Shown here: one piece after another, positions 45,670 through 55,670 of the stretch | Layout of the letters: the number at the start of each line of letters is the position of its first letter | Numbering within the stretch: position 1 is the stretch's first letter | Origin: an uncultured Acidobacteriota bacterium | GTDB taxonomy: Bacteria; Acidobacteriota; Thermoanaerobaculia; Gp7-AA8 | Assembly (NCBI GenBank): GCA_937870635.1 | Contig: CALMZP010000091.1 | Location: 17,654 to 81,653, forward strand | Length of the DNA: 64,000 nt | Direction: 5' to 3' | Notes under the pieces: generated by a model | Databases searched by the model: none | What the model was told of the DNA's origin: nothing | What the model saw: only the letters and a program-made list of their open reading frames with translations | Program-made: the position numbers and the translations under genes

Positions 45670-46185
45670 ATGTCGATTTTGAAAGTGGCCCGTCTCGGGC
45701 ATCCCGTACTGCGCGAAAAAGCTTCCGACGTCGAGATCAAGGACATCAAGGCGGGGAAGTTCCGTACCCTCGTCGAAGACATGGTCGAGACCATGCACGC
45801 CTACGAAGGCGTCGGCCTGGCCGGACCGCAGGTCCATCTGCCATTGCGGGTCTTCGTGTTCGAGGTGCAGGAGCGCGTGGCCAAACGGCGCAACGTGAAA
45901 TCGCTCGGCGTCGGCGCGATCTTCAACGCCACTTACGAACCCGTGGGCGAAGAAAAAGTCAGCGACTGGGAAGGCTGTCTGAGCGTCCCCTTCCTCGGCG
46001 GCGAGCTCTCGCGCTACAACAAGGTGCGCCTGCGCGGGATCGATCACGATGGGGAACCGCTCGATGTCGAGGTGGACGACTTCACGGCACGCATCTTCCA
46101 GCACGAGATCGACCACACCGACGGCCACGTCTATCTCGACCGTATGCCCGACCTGCGGTCGCTCGGCTACACGATCGTGCTGTAG
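45670..46185 (+). CDS. def: Peptide deformylase
   Basis: 171 residues from ATG 45670. All three metal/active-site motifs are present: GVGLAGPQV (47-55, usual GxGLAAPQ), EGCLSVP (101-107, metal Cys) and QHEIDHTDGH (144-153, HExxH). It removes the formyl group from nascent proteins. The insertion ERVAKRRNVKSL (about 69-79) and the C-terminal MPDLRSLGYTIVL are normal for type I/III variants. It may be co-transcribed with the MFS gene upstream rather than with fmt, which is absent. Confidence 0.95.
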   Translation: MSILKVARLGHPVLREKASDVEIKDIKAGKFRTLVEDMVETMHAYEGVGLAGPQVHLPLRVFVFEVQERVAKRRNVKSLGVGAIFNATYEPVGEEKVSDWEGCLSVPFLGGELSRYNKVRLRGIDHDGEPLDVEVDDFTARIFQHEIDHTDGHVYLDRMPDLRSLGYTIVL

Positions 46186-46189
46186 GCGG

Positions 46190-47409
46190 TCAGCGGGCCG
46201 CGGAACGGCGTCGTGATGGGGATGCCGTGAGGAAGAGATCTCTTGATTTCTCGACGCTCAAGCCGGTAGCGGCCGGCACGATGGTCGTCGCGCGGATTTT
46301 TCCACCGCCCCGGATATCCGCTGTCACGAGCAGAAATTCGGCGCCGCTGCTCGCCAGGGATTGACGCCCGGCCCATTCATCCGCCACTACGACGGCCGGC
46401 ACTGTTTGCAGGGCGGTGCCGGAGGGGCTGAGGAGTACGGCAACGGATGTCGCTGCGTGGGGACCGATGACCGGCCACTCCGGATCGACACTCGTGGTCC
46501 ACGCCATCAGAACGTTGTTTCCATCGAATGCAAGAACGGGCGACGAGTTGGACATCCGCTCTGCAAGGTTGCTGACCTCGACCCGACGAGGAAGAGTCGT
46601 TGTTCCGGCAGTGGTGATGATCGAGGTGAACATGCTCGACTCGCGACGGTGAACATCGTAGGCTGACCACGCGACCAGGTAATGGGTGCCGGCCCATACG
46701 ACGGCAGCCTCCGTCGTCGTGATGGATGAGGTACTCAGAACTTCGCCATTCCCATCAAGTTGTGTGGCAACGGCCTTCGCGTAATCCGTCGTCGTGAGAA
46801 TGAGTGCTGATTCGCCAATCGACTCAACGGCGATCGCGCGGCCGTCCGTTTCGACAACCGGCGTCAGCCGGTTTCCTGCGCCGTCGAGGATGGCCCGTCG
46901 CGTGACGGCGCCTTCGCCACGCGTCTCAAACCACACGGCCAGGTATCGGCCGCTTAGCGGAACGAGCTGAGGAACGCTCTGGTGAGCCGGGGTGAGCGAG
47001 ATGATCTCGCGCGAAACCAGATGGCGGTTACGAAGAACGGCGCTGACGATCGACATATGAAGAAGGACGCGTCCTCGCCGGAAGCCACGAGGTCGGACAT
47101 CGCGGGTTACGCGGACGACCGTGTATTCGAAACCACCGGCAGTGCCTGGGGCGACACGCGCCGCCCCTCGGCGTCATGAATCGACGCGTAGATGTGATTC
47201 CCAGTGAGGCCCGGCCTGTAACTCCAGATGGTGATGAAGCGATCGCCCACAACCGCCGTCGATGAAGGGCCACTCGATCCCGGCGCGCGTCCGATCGGCG
47301 AAGGCGCGATGGGCACCCCTTCGGCGTAAACGCGAAGCGAAAGCAGGAGTTCGAAGAGAATGATGGGAACGTATCTCGCTAACGAACCGCGCGCCTTCGG
47401 ACTGGCCAT
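46190..47409 (-). pseudogene. Secreted propeller-like protein, frameshifted
   Basis: Two frames together make one secreted protein. 47107-47409 gives the signal peptide (ILFELLLSLRVYA) and the first blades (VVGDRFITIWSYRPGLTGN) to a stop at 47107. 46190-47056 continues with PQLVPLSGRYLAVWFETRG and further Ala/Trp-containing blades. Coding character between ~47057 and 47110 shifts frame at least once (SDLVASGEDASFF in the third frame). Kin to the genes at 47.4-48.5 and 49.7-51.8 kb. Either a genuine decayed gene or assembly indels. Last gene of the minus-strand operon. Confidence 0.65.
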
Positions 47410-48530
47410 CCAATCTCGCTCTCCCGATAGGCGAGCAGTCGATGGTTCTCCGTAGCGACGATCAGCGCTTCATCATTCGCCGCCCCCGGTGCGATGTGAA
47501 GCGATTGAGGCGAGCGGCCAAAGACGAGCGGCTGGCGCTCGAGTCGCCTCACGACCGATCCATGCCGGTCCAGTCGGACAAAGATGAGTTGCGCCTTCGG
47601 CGTCCCTCCGATCGCGATCAGATAGCTGCGTCCATCCCACGCCGGTTTTGCGAAGCGCCCTGCCCAGGGGGCGAATTCGATCGGCGGCTGCGCGGTGAGA
47701 GGATCCTCGGCGGCGAGGATGACTCCGCTCACGGTTGCCTCCTTCTCAGCGCGGTACATCACGAGGTAATCGGAACCGCTCGAAGTGACGCCGGGGGAAC
47801 CGCTCAGGGAAACGTCGCGTATGAGCAGACGCTGAGTCAGCGGCTCGGAAACGCCATGCCGATCGAGAAAGATACCGTGGAGGTGGGTTGGGGAGGTCGG
47901 GCCCGGAAACATCGAGCGATATTCGGCTTCCGTCCAGACGAGGAGATAGCGCCGGCCGTCGGAAGCGAGGTCCGCGCTCCAGGCCTGCGTGTCGGGCGTT
48001 CCGGTATCGAGATCCGCAACGGTAGAAGGAACCCCAGCGAGCGAGACGATCACCGTTCGGAAGTCGGATTCGCGCCACGCGATGAGGAACTCCCGACCAC
48101 TCGATGCCGCCAAGAGCAGATCGGCGCGCGATACCTCGCCGATCACGAAAGGTTCAGGCCCCAGGATCTCTCCTGACCGTGAGATCCGCACCGCATACAG
48201 GTGCCGCCACCAGTGCCAGACGACGAGCCAGGAATCACCGCTGAACGCCACGGCATGTTCACCGATGAAGCCGCCGGGTTCGAAGATCGCGAAAGGCTCG
48301 CTGTGCACCGACGCCTCGTCGTGTCGCACTACCGACGCTCGCAGCCTGTCTCCACTCGATGTGCGCTCGCGCCACACGACCAGCGATTCCCCATTGAATC
48401 CCGCGGACGCGGTGAACGCATGTATCTGCGATCCGTCGACAACTGCGCCTGGCGCCAGATCAACAGAACCGTGTGCGCCCCTTGTGAGGAGTGTGGCGAG
48501 GATGGATCCGAGGAGGAGTGGAAGACGCAT
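47379..48530 (-). CDS. Secreted propeller-like hypothetical protein
   Basis: 383 residues from ATG 48528-48530, which begins the signal peptide MRLPLLLGSILATLLTRGAHG. The mature protein consists of ~45-residue blades with a recurrent W/YLLVW core: NGESLVVWRERTSS, GDSWLVVWHWWRHLY, GREFLIAWRESDFRT, GRRYLLVWTEAEYRS, SDYLVMYRAEKE. This pattern suggests a seven-bladed propeller. No catalytic motif. It lies 8 nt downstream of the cysteine desulfurase gene and overlaps the frameshifted paralogue after it by 31 nt. Confidence 0.8.
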   Translation of the reverse strand: MRLPLLLGSILATLLTRGAHGSVDLAPGAVVDGSQIHAFTASAGFNGESLVVWRERTSSGDRLRASVVRHDEASVHSEPFAIFEPGGFIGEHAVAFSGDSWLVVWHWWRHLYAVRISRSGEILGPEPFVIGEVSRADLLLAASSGREFLIAWRESDFRTVIVSLAGVPSTVADLDTGTPDTQAWSADLASDGRRYLLVWTEAEYRSMFPGPTSPTHLHGIFLDRHGVSEPLTQRLLIRDVSLSGSPGVTSSGSDYLVMYRAEKEATVSGVILAAEDPLTAQPPIEFAPWAGRFAKPAWDGRSYLIAIGGTPKAQLIFVRLDRHGSVVRRLERQPLVFGRSPQSLHIAPGAANDEALIVATENHRLLAYRESEIGWPVRRRAVR

Positions 48531-48538
48531 GAGGTTTC

Positions 48539-49684
48539 CTACCCGGTAGGTACGGCTGGCCGGTTCTCGGCGATCGCGCGAACGATCTCGATCGTGCGGT
48601 CGATTTCCTCCCCCGACGTGTAGCGCGACAGTGAAAAGCGGACCGTGCCGATGGCCTGATTGGCCGGCTTTCCCATCGCTTTCATCGTGGCGCTCGGCTC
48701 GACTTTGCCCGAGTGACACGCGGCGCCGGCTGACACGTATATGCCCTCGGCGTCGAGTGCGCGGACGATGGCGTCCGATGAGCGGTCGTGAAAAGAGATA
48801 CTGGAGGTGTTTGCGAGCCGTCTCTGCGACGCGCCGTTGATGGAGATGGAGTGCTGCGGCGCTCCGAGAAGCGCTTCTTCCAGACGATCGCGCAAGGCGG
48901 CCACGCGATCGAACTCGCGAACCGCCTTCTGCGCCATCTCTGCAGCTACGCCCAGGCCGACGATGGAGGGGACGGGCTCCGTCCCGGAGCGCATACCGAG
49001 CTCCTGACCGCCCCCGTACCAGAGCGGCGCGACCTTCAAGCCCTTGCGGATGGCCAGGGCGCCGACGCCTTTCGGCGCATGGAACTTGTGGCCGGAGATC
49101 GTCAGAAAGTCCGCGCCGAGGTCGCGCATGGAGACGGGGATCTTGCCGGCGGCCTGGACGGAATCGACATGAACCAGCGCGCCTGCGCGATGGGCGATGT
49201 CCGCAACCGCGGCAACGTCGTGAACGACGCCGGTCTCGTTCTGCGCCTGCATCACGCAGACGAGGAGGGTCTCGTCATCGACGAGAGCACGGATCGCGTC
49301 GAGGTCGATCGCTCCTGCGGGGGTGACCGGGGCGATGGCGAGGTCGATCTGTGCGTTCTTCTCGAGCGCCCGCAGAAGCGCAAGAACCGAGGGATGCTCG
49401 ACGGAAGTGGCGACGACTTTCCGGCGTTGCGCCCCCGATTCGAGGAGCCCGCGGATGACCATGGCATTCCCTTCGGTCCCGCAGCTGGTGAAGATCGTCT
49501 CGGACGCCTCGGCACCCATGAGGGCAGCGACGGAGCGCCGGGCATCCTCCACGCCGTCGTGAGACTTCCGTCCCAGCCCGTGAACGGAGTGGGCATTGCC
49601 GAACCACTCGCGGTAGTAGGGCTCCATGATCACGAGCACTTCGTCCGCGACGCGGGTGGTGGCGTTGTTGTCGAGGTAAATCAT
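48539..49684 (-). CDS. Cysteine desulfurase (NifS/IscS-like)
   Basis: 381 residues from ATG 49682-49684. PLP-binding Lys200 is in SGHKFHAPKGVGAL, the substrate region NNATTR is at the N-terminus, QNETGVVHDV and HVDSVQAAGKI surround the cofactor, and the active Cys323 lies in SAGAACHSGKVEPS. A typical group I enzyme that takes sulfur from cysteine for Fe-S or thiolation. No scaffold or IscR is adjacent; instead it sits inside an operon of secreted propeller proteins, 23 nt after one and 8 nt before another. Confidence 0.94.
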   Translation of the reverse strand: MIYLDNNATTRVADEVLVIMEPYYREWFGNAHSVHGLGRKSHDGVEDARRSVAALMGAEASETIFTSCGTEGNAMVIRGLLESGAQRRKVVATSVEHPSVLALLRALEKNAQIDLAIAPVTPAGAIDLDAIRALVDDETLLVCVMQAQNETGVVHDVAAVADIAHRAGALVHVDSVQAAGKIPVSMRDLGADFLTISGHKFHAPKGVGALAIRKGLKVAPLWYGGGQELGMRSGTEPVPSIVGLGVAAEMAQKAVREFDRVAALRDRLEEALLGAPQHSISINGASQRRLANTSSISFHDRSSDAIVRALDAEGIYVSAGAACHSGKVEPSATMKAMGKPANQAIGTVRFSLSRYTSGEEIDRTIEIVRAIAENRPAVPTG

Positions 49685-49707
49685 GAGATCAGAATTATGG
49701 CACCGCG

Positions 49708-51837
49708 TCAGCGGCGGCCAATCGACCGGCGGCGCGCAGCCCGAGGAGCGAAGTCTTCCGGGCCGTAGAGCATGATCCGAGTTCCGGGCGGAGCCTCTCC
49801 CGCCATCCGCTGCTCCGCGATGACGATCAACGTGGTGTTGCCGGTCGAGGCGATGACAGGATTCGACGCTCGTGCACTGCGAAAAGCGGGCGTCGTCGCG
49901 CCGGTGAGATCGATCTTTGCGATGTTGATGCTGCCTTGGTCGCTCCAGGCGGTCACGTAGTGCTGTCCATTCCACGCGGCCACGACGCCGTGAGGCGAGT
50001 AGTCATGGTATGACCAGCCGTTCTGGAGCTTTGCCTCCGAAACGGGACGAAGTGACTTGTCCACGACGGTCGCGAACAGCCCCTCCTGCCTTTGTGCGAC
50101 GAGAAGAGAGGAATCGCGACCCTGCGCAACTACCGCTCTGATCGAATCGGCTGTGATCACAATCTCCTGTCCCTGCAGATTCAGATCCGAATCGAAGAAA
50201 CGGGCCCGAAGCTCTGCGCGCGTCAGGTACGACGTCATGTATCCCTCGCGCAAGACGTAATGCGACCACACGAGCACGTATCGCGAGCCGTCCCATGTAA
50301 GAGACGGGAGAATCTGATTGTGAAACTCCTCGGGCCGGTAGGCGGGGACGGTCGTGAGCTGGTGCTCAGGACCTGTCGCGCCGTGCTGGCTGACGACTCG
50401 TCCGCGAAGACCGCCGGGCCCTTGCCACACGAGGGCGAAATCGCGGCCGTTGGAAGCAACCGACGATATGTAGATCGGGACCTGCCCGAAGAAAGGATTC
50501 GCGATCGCGATCGGGGAAGCGTCGAGAACGATTCCGCTGGTGGCGATCCGCTTCGCCTGAATGCCATCGGCGTCGATCCAGACGACGAGAAACGCGCCTT
50601 CGGCAGCCGCTACGAGGGGAGGCGAGATCGCGCGTGGGCCCGAGTGGATTTCGATCGGGTCGCCGAATGGCTGGCCGCCAATGATGAACCGGCCGCGCAG
50701 CGCGATTTCGCCGGCTGACCGTTCCTGCCAGACGATGAGCGCCTGGCTCGCGTTCGCGGCCACGGCGGGATGAAGCTGCGTTGCGGGACCGCGAGCAAGC
50801 GGTTCTTTGATCGTGGTCGACGCGGGCGAGGTCACGAGGCTTGCGCTGGCGATGAGGCGCTCGCCGACCGGAGCGGGCTCCGCGCTCAACACGTAGATGA
50901 CCCTTCCGTTGGAAGCGGCATCGAGAACGCGACGCCCCTCGGCGATCGGTTGTGCCTCTCCGGCCTCTCGACCGGCTTTGTCGAGTGGAACGGCCCAGCC
51001 GGTTCTGTCTCCGGGATACGCCGGTCCGGTGCGCGCTCCGATCAGCCAGGCTCCCTCGCCGTGCGGAACGAGAGTCAGCGGTGCGAGCCAGACGGAACGG
51101 TCCATTCCTCTGGTCACGCTGCCGTCGGGTGAGACCACCGCGGTCTGAATGACGGGGCCGACCGCCCACGCCACCATGAGACCGGAGCCGACGTACGTCG
51201 CAACCGCCGCGCCGACGGACTCCGCGGCCAGCGTGATCGGCGCCGACAGTCTCCCGTCGTTCGAGAGGCGAACAAGCTGAAAGAAGCGATCCCCGGCATA
51301 TGCCGAAACGAGGATGTCGTACCCGGCCGATGTCACCTCGACGTGCATGATCGTCATCGAAGATGTGCCCAGCGTGTGCGAGGCGATGAATCGACCGTCG
51401 TGATCGACGGTCGTGATCGTCGGGCGGGTATCCATCAACAGGATCGTCGAATCGTTTGCGCCGCCCACGCGGAGCTCCCCCATTGCCGGCGGAAGCTCCG
51501 ACGCGATCGTTCCGATGCGTGATCCCTGTGCATCGAGGCGGTAGACGACTCCCCGATCGACCGTCAGATAACCCGATCCGAATCCGATCGTGGGGTTCCA
51601 CCACCCTGCCCGTGGCGATCCCGTGGCACGACCGTCGCGGTCGACTCCCTGAACGAAACTGGGCTGCGAGTAATGCGACTGAACGAGAAACCCGTCGCCA
51701 TTCGTGACGACGCGCGCTTCGTGCAGGTAGAACGCTTCCGTCGTGCCGATGCGCGGCTCCGCGACCTCGATGCCGTCAGCGAAGAGCGATGGGACGGCGA
51801 GACATGCGGCGAGAAGTGCGGTCGTCGTTCTCACCAT
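49708..51837 (-). CDS. Large secreted propeller-like hypothetical protein
   Basis: 709 residues from ATG 51835-51837, opening the signal peptide MVRTTTALLAACLAVPSLFADG. Repeating blades contain the same G-x-F/Y-LVVW core as its neighbours: GSGYLTVDRG, EGAFLVVWIDADGIQ, GRDFALVWQGPGG, SRYVLVWSHYVL, GQHYVTAWSDQG. This gives two domains of several blades each. Function unknown; perhaps a binding or structural envelope protein. Its start overlaps the stop of the upstream frameshifted gene (ATGGTGA), so translation was coupled. Confidence 0.8.
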   Translation of the reverse strand: MVRTTTALLAACLAVPSLFADGIEVAEPRIGTTEAFYLHEARVVTNGDGFLVQSHYSQPSFVQGVDRDGRATGSPRAGWWNPTIGFGSGYLTVDRGVVYRLDAQGSRIGTIASELPPAMGELRVGGANDSTILLMDTRPTITTVDHDGRFIASHTLGTSSMTIMHVEVTSAGYDILVSAYAGDRFFQLVRLSNDGRLSAPITLAAESVGAAVATYVGSGLMVAWAVGPVIQTAVVSPDGSVTRGMDRSVWLAPLTLVPHGEGAWLIGARTGPAYPGDRTGWAVPLDKAGREAGEAQPIAEGRRVLDAASNGRVIYVLSAEPAPVGERLIASASLVTSPASTTIKEPLARGPATQLHPAVAANASQALIVWQERSAGEIALRGRFIIGGQPFGDPIEIHSGPRAISPPLVAAAEGAFLVVWIDADGIQAKRIATSGIVLDASPIAIANPFFGQVPIYISSVASNGRDFALVWQGPGGLRGRVVSQHGATGPEHQLTTVPAYRPEEFHNQILPSLTWDGSRYVLVWSHYVLREGYMTSYLTRAELRARFFDSDLNLQGQEIVITADSIRAVVAQGRDSSLLVAQRQEGLFATVVDKSLRPVSEAKLQNGWSYHDYSPHGVVAAWNGQHYVTAWSDQGSINIAKIDLTGATTPAFRSARASNPVIASTGNTTLIVIAEQRMAGEAPPGTRIMLYGPEDFAPRAARRRSIGRR

Positions 51838-52417
51838 AGGTTGGTCGGGTCTCCTGTGGCGTTGTCGATGATCGAGACGTAAGCCCACGAGCGGCCGGGG
51901 CGATCCGCGGCGTCGATTGGCAGGACGGTGAGGCCGTAGAGACCGTCTGGCAGGGAGCCGAGTAGATCTGCCAGCGGAGCCTGCAGCGACTGGCGGGCTG
52001 CGAGGGTGATTTCACGCCGCGAGACTTCTTCCCCTCCCGCGCCGAAAACAAGCAGGCGATGCACGACGGGGTAATCGAGGCCGTTGTAGAAGCCGATGTT
52101 GACGCGGAATGCTGCGCCGGCGCGAAGCCCGGCGAAGTGCTGGACCGGCCAGCCGCCCATCGGATATTGAGGAAGGATGTCGCCGAGTGTGCCCCCATCC
52201 TCGCGGGTGGTGTACGTACGCGAGTAGGCGCCGGTCCACGCTCCGGTGTGCAGTTCCAGTGCGCCCCTCACTTGATCGCCGGAGCAGCCCTCGATCTGGT
52301 TCGCGATATCGGCGAACAGCCACCGCGGCGCTGCCCGAGGGTCTCGAGCGAAGGCATCTCGGCGCGGACTGCAAGGGGACAGGTGAGGATGATGAGGATT
52401 AGGGAAAGGGTCTTCAT
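51831..52417 (-). pseudogene. Secreted hypothetical protein, frameshifted near its N-terminus
   Basis: ATG 52415-52417 begins a good signal peptide and mature start (MKTLSLILIILTCPLAVRAE, MPSLETLGQ) in one frame that stops near 52270. The rest (APRWLFADIANQIEGCSGDQ, VRGALELHTGAWTGAYSRTY, to 51831) is in another frame: a beta-rich domain ending AYVSIIDNATGDPTNLW. One indel between ~52310 and 52350 would restore a ~195-residue protein. First gene of the operon, coupled to the next. TATAAG ~25 nt upstream of the ATG is a possible -10. Confidence 0.65.
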
Positions 52418-52477
52418 AGAGAGTTATGTGTGTATGCGCTTATAGCATGAGAGCCTGCGCATTGCCCCAAAAACCGT

Positions 52478-52512
52478 CAGGCCGATGATCGCTACGCGCG
52501 ACCATCGGCCTG
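52478..52512. terminator. Inverted repeat, possible hairpin terminator
   Basis: CAGGCCGATG and CATCGGCCTG are perfect 10-bp arms around a 15-nt loop, followed by a pyrimidine run (CTCTCTCTC) on the plus strand. It lies in the gap between two minus-strand transcription units, so orientation and role are uncertain. It does not belong to families A-C. Confidence 0.4.
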
Positions 52513-52648
52513 CCGTCTCTCTCTCATACAACGCTGTGCCGGAATCTCCGCCAGGAGGGCATGCGCTGTACGAGAGTCAGTCTAGGCAGGGGGTGTGATG
52601 GGGGGATGCGGACGCTCGTGAAAGTGGCGTGAATCCGTGCGCTGACTG

Positions 52649-52723
52649 GTGGAGCCGCGGGCGATCCCGCCCGCCGGGTCTTTGCTAGTTCGTTTCCGCG
52701 GGCGAGATCGCCCGCGGCTCCAC
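52649..52723. repeat. Palindromic element, family B, copy 3
   Basis: GTGGAGCCGCGGGCGATCCC faces GGGCGAGATCGCCCGCGG plus CTCCAC, with a 25-nt loop. It ends 24 nt before the 3' end of the ferritin-like gene. The remaining gap (52513-52648) shows no gene. Confidence 0.85.
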
Positions 52724-52746
52724 TTCGTACGCTGTAGATGCCGCCC

Positions 52747-53211
52747 CTACAGATCGAACAGAAACTGTTCCGGATCCGCCGACAGGGCGCGGTCGTACTC
52801 GGCCTGCAGATCGGTCTTGTGCTTCCATTCGATCTCGGCGAGCTCCATGAACAGACGCCCCAGCTCCGTGTTCGGAACGCGCTCGGCCATGAAGCGGTAG
52901 TGGCTCTCCGAATCGCGCTCACGTTCGAGGGCCATCTTCAGCGCCTGCGCCATGTTCAGATCCACGGCGTCGGGCGGGAGATGGATGTTCACCGGCTCGG
53001 GATCCGCGGGAGCCTTGCCGATCAGTTCCCTGAAACGCCGCTCCATGCGCGCGCGATGGACGAGCTCCCCATCGGCGAGTTGAAGCATGCGGGCGCGCAC
53101 ACCGGGACTGCCGGCGCGTTCGGCCATCATCTGGTAATAGACCCGCGTCTCTACCTCGGACTGGATGGCCTGCTGGAGAACTTCTTCGGGTGTGGTGTCG
53201 AGCGGCTTCAT
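52747..53211 (-). CDS. Ferritin-like/rubrerythrin-type diiron protein
   Basis: 154 residues, an all-helical four-helix bundle. The candidate ligands are E in QSEVETRVYYQMM, ExxH in GELVHRARMERR, E in RERDSESHYRFM and ExxxH in AEIEWKHKTDLQAEY. This is the pattern of rubrerythrin-like bundles, without the rubredoxin domain. Likely iron storage or peroxide detoxification. It lies downstream of the nuo genes on the same strand with ~36 nt to nuoI and may be co-transcribed. Confidence 0.85.
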   Translation of the reverse strand: MKPLDTTPEEVLQQAIQSEVETRVYYQMMAERAGSPGVRARMLQLADGELVHRARMERRFRELIGKAPADPEPVNIHLPPDAVDLNMAQALKMALERERDSESHYRFMAERVPNTELGRLFMELAEIEWKHKTDLQAEYDRALSADPEQFLFDL

Positions 53212-53247
53212 TCCGTCTTTGCGGCGATCATACCGCGGACAAACGGA

Positions 53248-53895
53248 CTATGCGCCGCGGTAGACGTCGGGGTTCGGGATGGGCATCTCTTCTTTGTACG
53301 GCGCTTCCCGGATCGGCTGGCCGATACCTGTGCCGCCTGCCGTCCCTCGCTTGTCCATCTTGCCGTAGTACGGACGCCACCCCATCGGTTCGACAGGGAA
53401 GTCCGGCGGCACGACGAGGTCGCGGAGACCGACGACCGCTCGCGCGCGGGTGTCGATCGACATCTCGTAGTCGCGCGTCATGTAGATGGCGTCTTCGGGA
53501 CACGCATCGACGCAATAACCGCAGAAGATGCAGCGAAGGAGATCGATGTCGTAGCGCACCGGGAACTTCTCCCGGGTCCGCTGGTCTTCGCCGGCCTCGA
53601 TCGTGATGCATTCCGCCGGACAGGCCGTGGAGCACATGTAGCAGGCCACGCAGCGCGTCGTTCCATCCTCCCGCGTGGTGAGGATGTGCCGGCCCCGGAA
53701 GCGTTCCGAGTACACGCGCTTCACCTCGGGGTAGGAGATGGTTGGCAGGCCCTTCATGTTGAACAGATTGCGAAGGAAATGACGGAACGTGCGCAGCATT
53801 CCGCCGAGGATCTGCGGAAGGTAGGCGCGCTGCGAGAGCGTCATCGCCTCGCGTTCCACTCGAACGATTCCGGGTGCTGTTCTGGTGACGGGCAT
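53248..53895 (-). CDS. nuoI: NADH-quinone oxidoreductase subunit I
   Basis: 215 residues. The two [4Fe-4S] motifs are CVACYMCSTACP and CIFCGYCVDACP, which carry clusters N6a/N6b of complex I. GMLRTFRHFLRNLF (membrane-facing helix) and the C-terminal extension beyond the ferredoxin fold (VVPPDFPVEPMGWRPYYGKMDK) are normal. It overlaps the nuoCD stop by 1 nt (TGATG), so directly coupled; nuoE, F, G and H, which usually intervene, are absent. Confidence 0.93.
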   Translation of the reverse strand: MPVTRTAPGIVRVEREAMTLSQRAYLPQILGGMLRTFRHFLRNLFNMKGLPTISYPEVKRVYSERFRGRHILTTREDGTTRCVACYMCSTACPAECITIEAGEDQRTREKFPVRYDIDLLRCIFCGYCVDACPEDAIYMTRDYEMSIDTRARAVVGLRDLVVPPDFPVEPMGWRPYYGKMDKRGTAGGTGIGQPIREAPYKEEMPIPNPDVYRGA

Positions 53896-55670
53896 CAGTG
53901 GTCGAGCTCCCCGGCGATGATATTGAGCGAGCCGAGCGTCGCGATCGCATCCGGAATGGTCTGCCCCATGATCATGTGACCGTAGGCTTCAAAGATAGGG
54001 AAGCAGGGCGGCCGGACGCGTACGCGATAAGGATTCTTCGTGCCGTCGGAGACGATGTAGAAGCCGACTTCGCCGTTGCCGCCTTCGACCTGGAAGTAGG
54101 CCTCGCCCACGGGCGGCTGGATGCCGTGCATGATCAGCTTGAAGTGGTAGATGAGCGATTCCATCTCGTTGTAGACCTTCTCCTTCGGGGGAAGGGCCAC
54201 ATAGGGGTTGTCGACGATCACCGGCCCGGAAGGAAGTCCGCGGTCGATGGCCTGCTGGAGGATGCGGATCGACTGGCGCATCTCCTCGAAGCGAACGAGG
54301 AAGCGCGCGTACGTGTCGCCACCCTCCGCGTAGGGCACATCCCAGTCGTAGGTCTCGTAGCCGAGGTACGGGCTGGCTTTACGGACGTCGAAGGGGACAC
54401 CCGCTGCGCGCAGGCAGGGGCCGGTGAAGCCGAAGTTCAACGCATCTTCCTTTGTGATCGCCCCGACACCTTCGGTCCGATCGCGGAAGATCCGGTTCTT
54501 CATCACCAGCGCTTCGACTTCGTCGATGTACTTCGGCAGCATGTTCACGATGCGCTGCGAATTGGAGAGAAAGTCCGCCGGAACGTCGACCGCGAGGCCG
54601 CCGATCCTCAGATAGGTGGGCAACAGGCGTGCGCCGCTGCATGACTCGGCCAGGGCGATGATCTCCTCGCGGGGCTGGAAGAGGTACCAGAAGTTCGTCA
54701 GAGCGCCGAGATCGACGAGATTCGTACCGATGCAGACGATGTGATCGGCGATCCGGTAGAACTCGGACAGCATGAGCCGCACGTGCTGCGCGCGCTCCGG
54801 GGCGGCGACGCCCAGGAGCTTTTCCACGGTCATGCAATAGCCGACGTTGTTGATGACCGCCGAGCAGTAGTTCAGCCGGTCGGTGAAGGGAATGACCTGC
54901 TGATAGGTGTGAGTCTCGCTCATCTTCTCGAAGCAGCGGTGGAGGTAACCGATCTCCTGATCCGCGCCGACGATGGTCTCGCCCTCCAGCGTGACCGCGC
55001 AGCGCAGCGTTCCGTGCATCGCCGGATGGGAGGGACCGAGGTTGAGGGTGACGCGCTCGAAGTCGCTGTGCTCGACTTCGAATCGCGGATCGATCTTCGG
55101 CTTGAGCTTCGCAACGCCCTGTTCGGAGAGGAGCCAGCGCTGCGCGGGGTCGTAGTCCTTGCGCAGGGCGTGACCCTGGAACATCTCGTGGGTGAGGATG
55201 CGGCGGAGGTTCGGATGTCCTTCGAAGCGCACGCCGTACATGTCGAACACTTCGCGTTCGAACCAGTCGAATGCGCGATAAACATCGACCGACGTCGGAA
55301 CGCTCTCGGTTTCGCCGACGCGGACCTTGAGGCGGATCCGCTCGTTGTTCTTGACCGAATAGAGCTGATAGACGACGTCGAAGCGCTGTTCGCGCCCCGG
55401 ATAATCGACGCCGAAAAGATCGAGGGGAAGGTCGAACTGGAACTCCGTGTGATCGCGAAGGGCGCGGAGCGTTGGAACGATCGCTTCCTTCGCGACGATG
55501 AACGCCGGCAGGTCCAGTCCGGTTTCCTGCTCGAGCGCGACGCCGGCCCGGGCGGCAATTTCCGCGCCTCGCGCGTCGATCGTGGCCACATCCGCGGGAA
55601 CGTAAGGATTGCGGTTCGTCGGAGCGGGACCGGTGTAGGGGATGGCGGAGAATCTGGTTAAGGTGCTCAT
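53895..55670 (-). CDS. nuoCD: NADH-quinone oxidoreductase fused subunits C/D
   Basis: 591 residues from ATG 55668-55670. The N-terminal ~205 residues are NuoC ([49 protein letters not shown]). The C-terminal ~380 residues are NuoD ([40 protein letters not shown], the quinone-site His/Tyr region). Such fusions are well known, as in E. coli. It couples electron transfer from cluster N2 to quinone. The start overlaps the nuoB stop (ATGA). Confidence 0.94.
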   Translation of the reverse strand: MSTLTRFSAIPYTGPAPTNRNPYVPADVATIDARGAEIAARAGVALEQETGLDLPAFIVAKEAIVPTLRALRDHTEFQFDLPLDLFGVDYPGREQRFDVVYQLYSVKNNERIRLKVRVGETESVPTSVDVYRAFDWFEREVFDMYGVRFEGHPNLRRILTHEMFQGHALRKDYDPAQRWLLSEQGVAKLKPKIDPRFEVEHSDFERVTLNLGPSHPAMHGTLRCAVTLEGETIVGADQEIGYLHRCFEKMSETHTYQQVIPFTDRLNYCSAVINNVGYCMTVEKLLGVAAPERAQHVRLMLSEFYRIADHIVCIGTNLVDLGALTNFWYLFQPREEIIALAESCSGARLLPTYLRIGGLAVDVPADFLSNSQRIVNMLPKYIDEVEALVMKNRIFRDRTEGVGAITKEDALNFGFTGPCLRAAGVPFDVRKASPYLGYETYDWDVPYAEGGDTYARFLVRFEEMRQSIRILQQAIDRGLPSGPVIVDNPYVALPPKEKVYNEMESLIYHFKLIMHGIQPPVGEAYFQVEGGNGEVGFYIVSDGTKNPYRVRVRPPCFPIFEAYGHMIMGQTIPDAIATLGSLNIIAGELDH

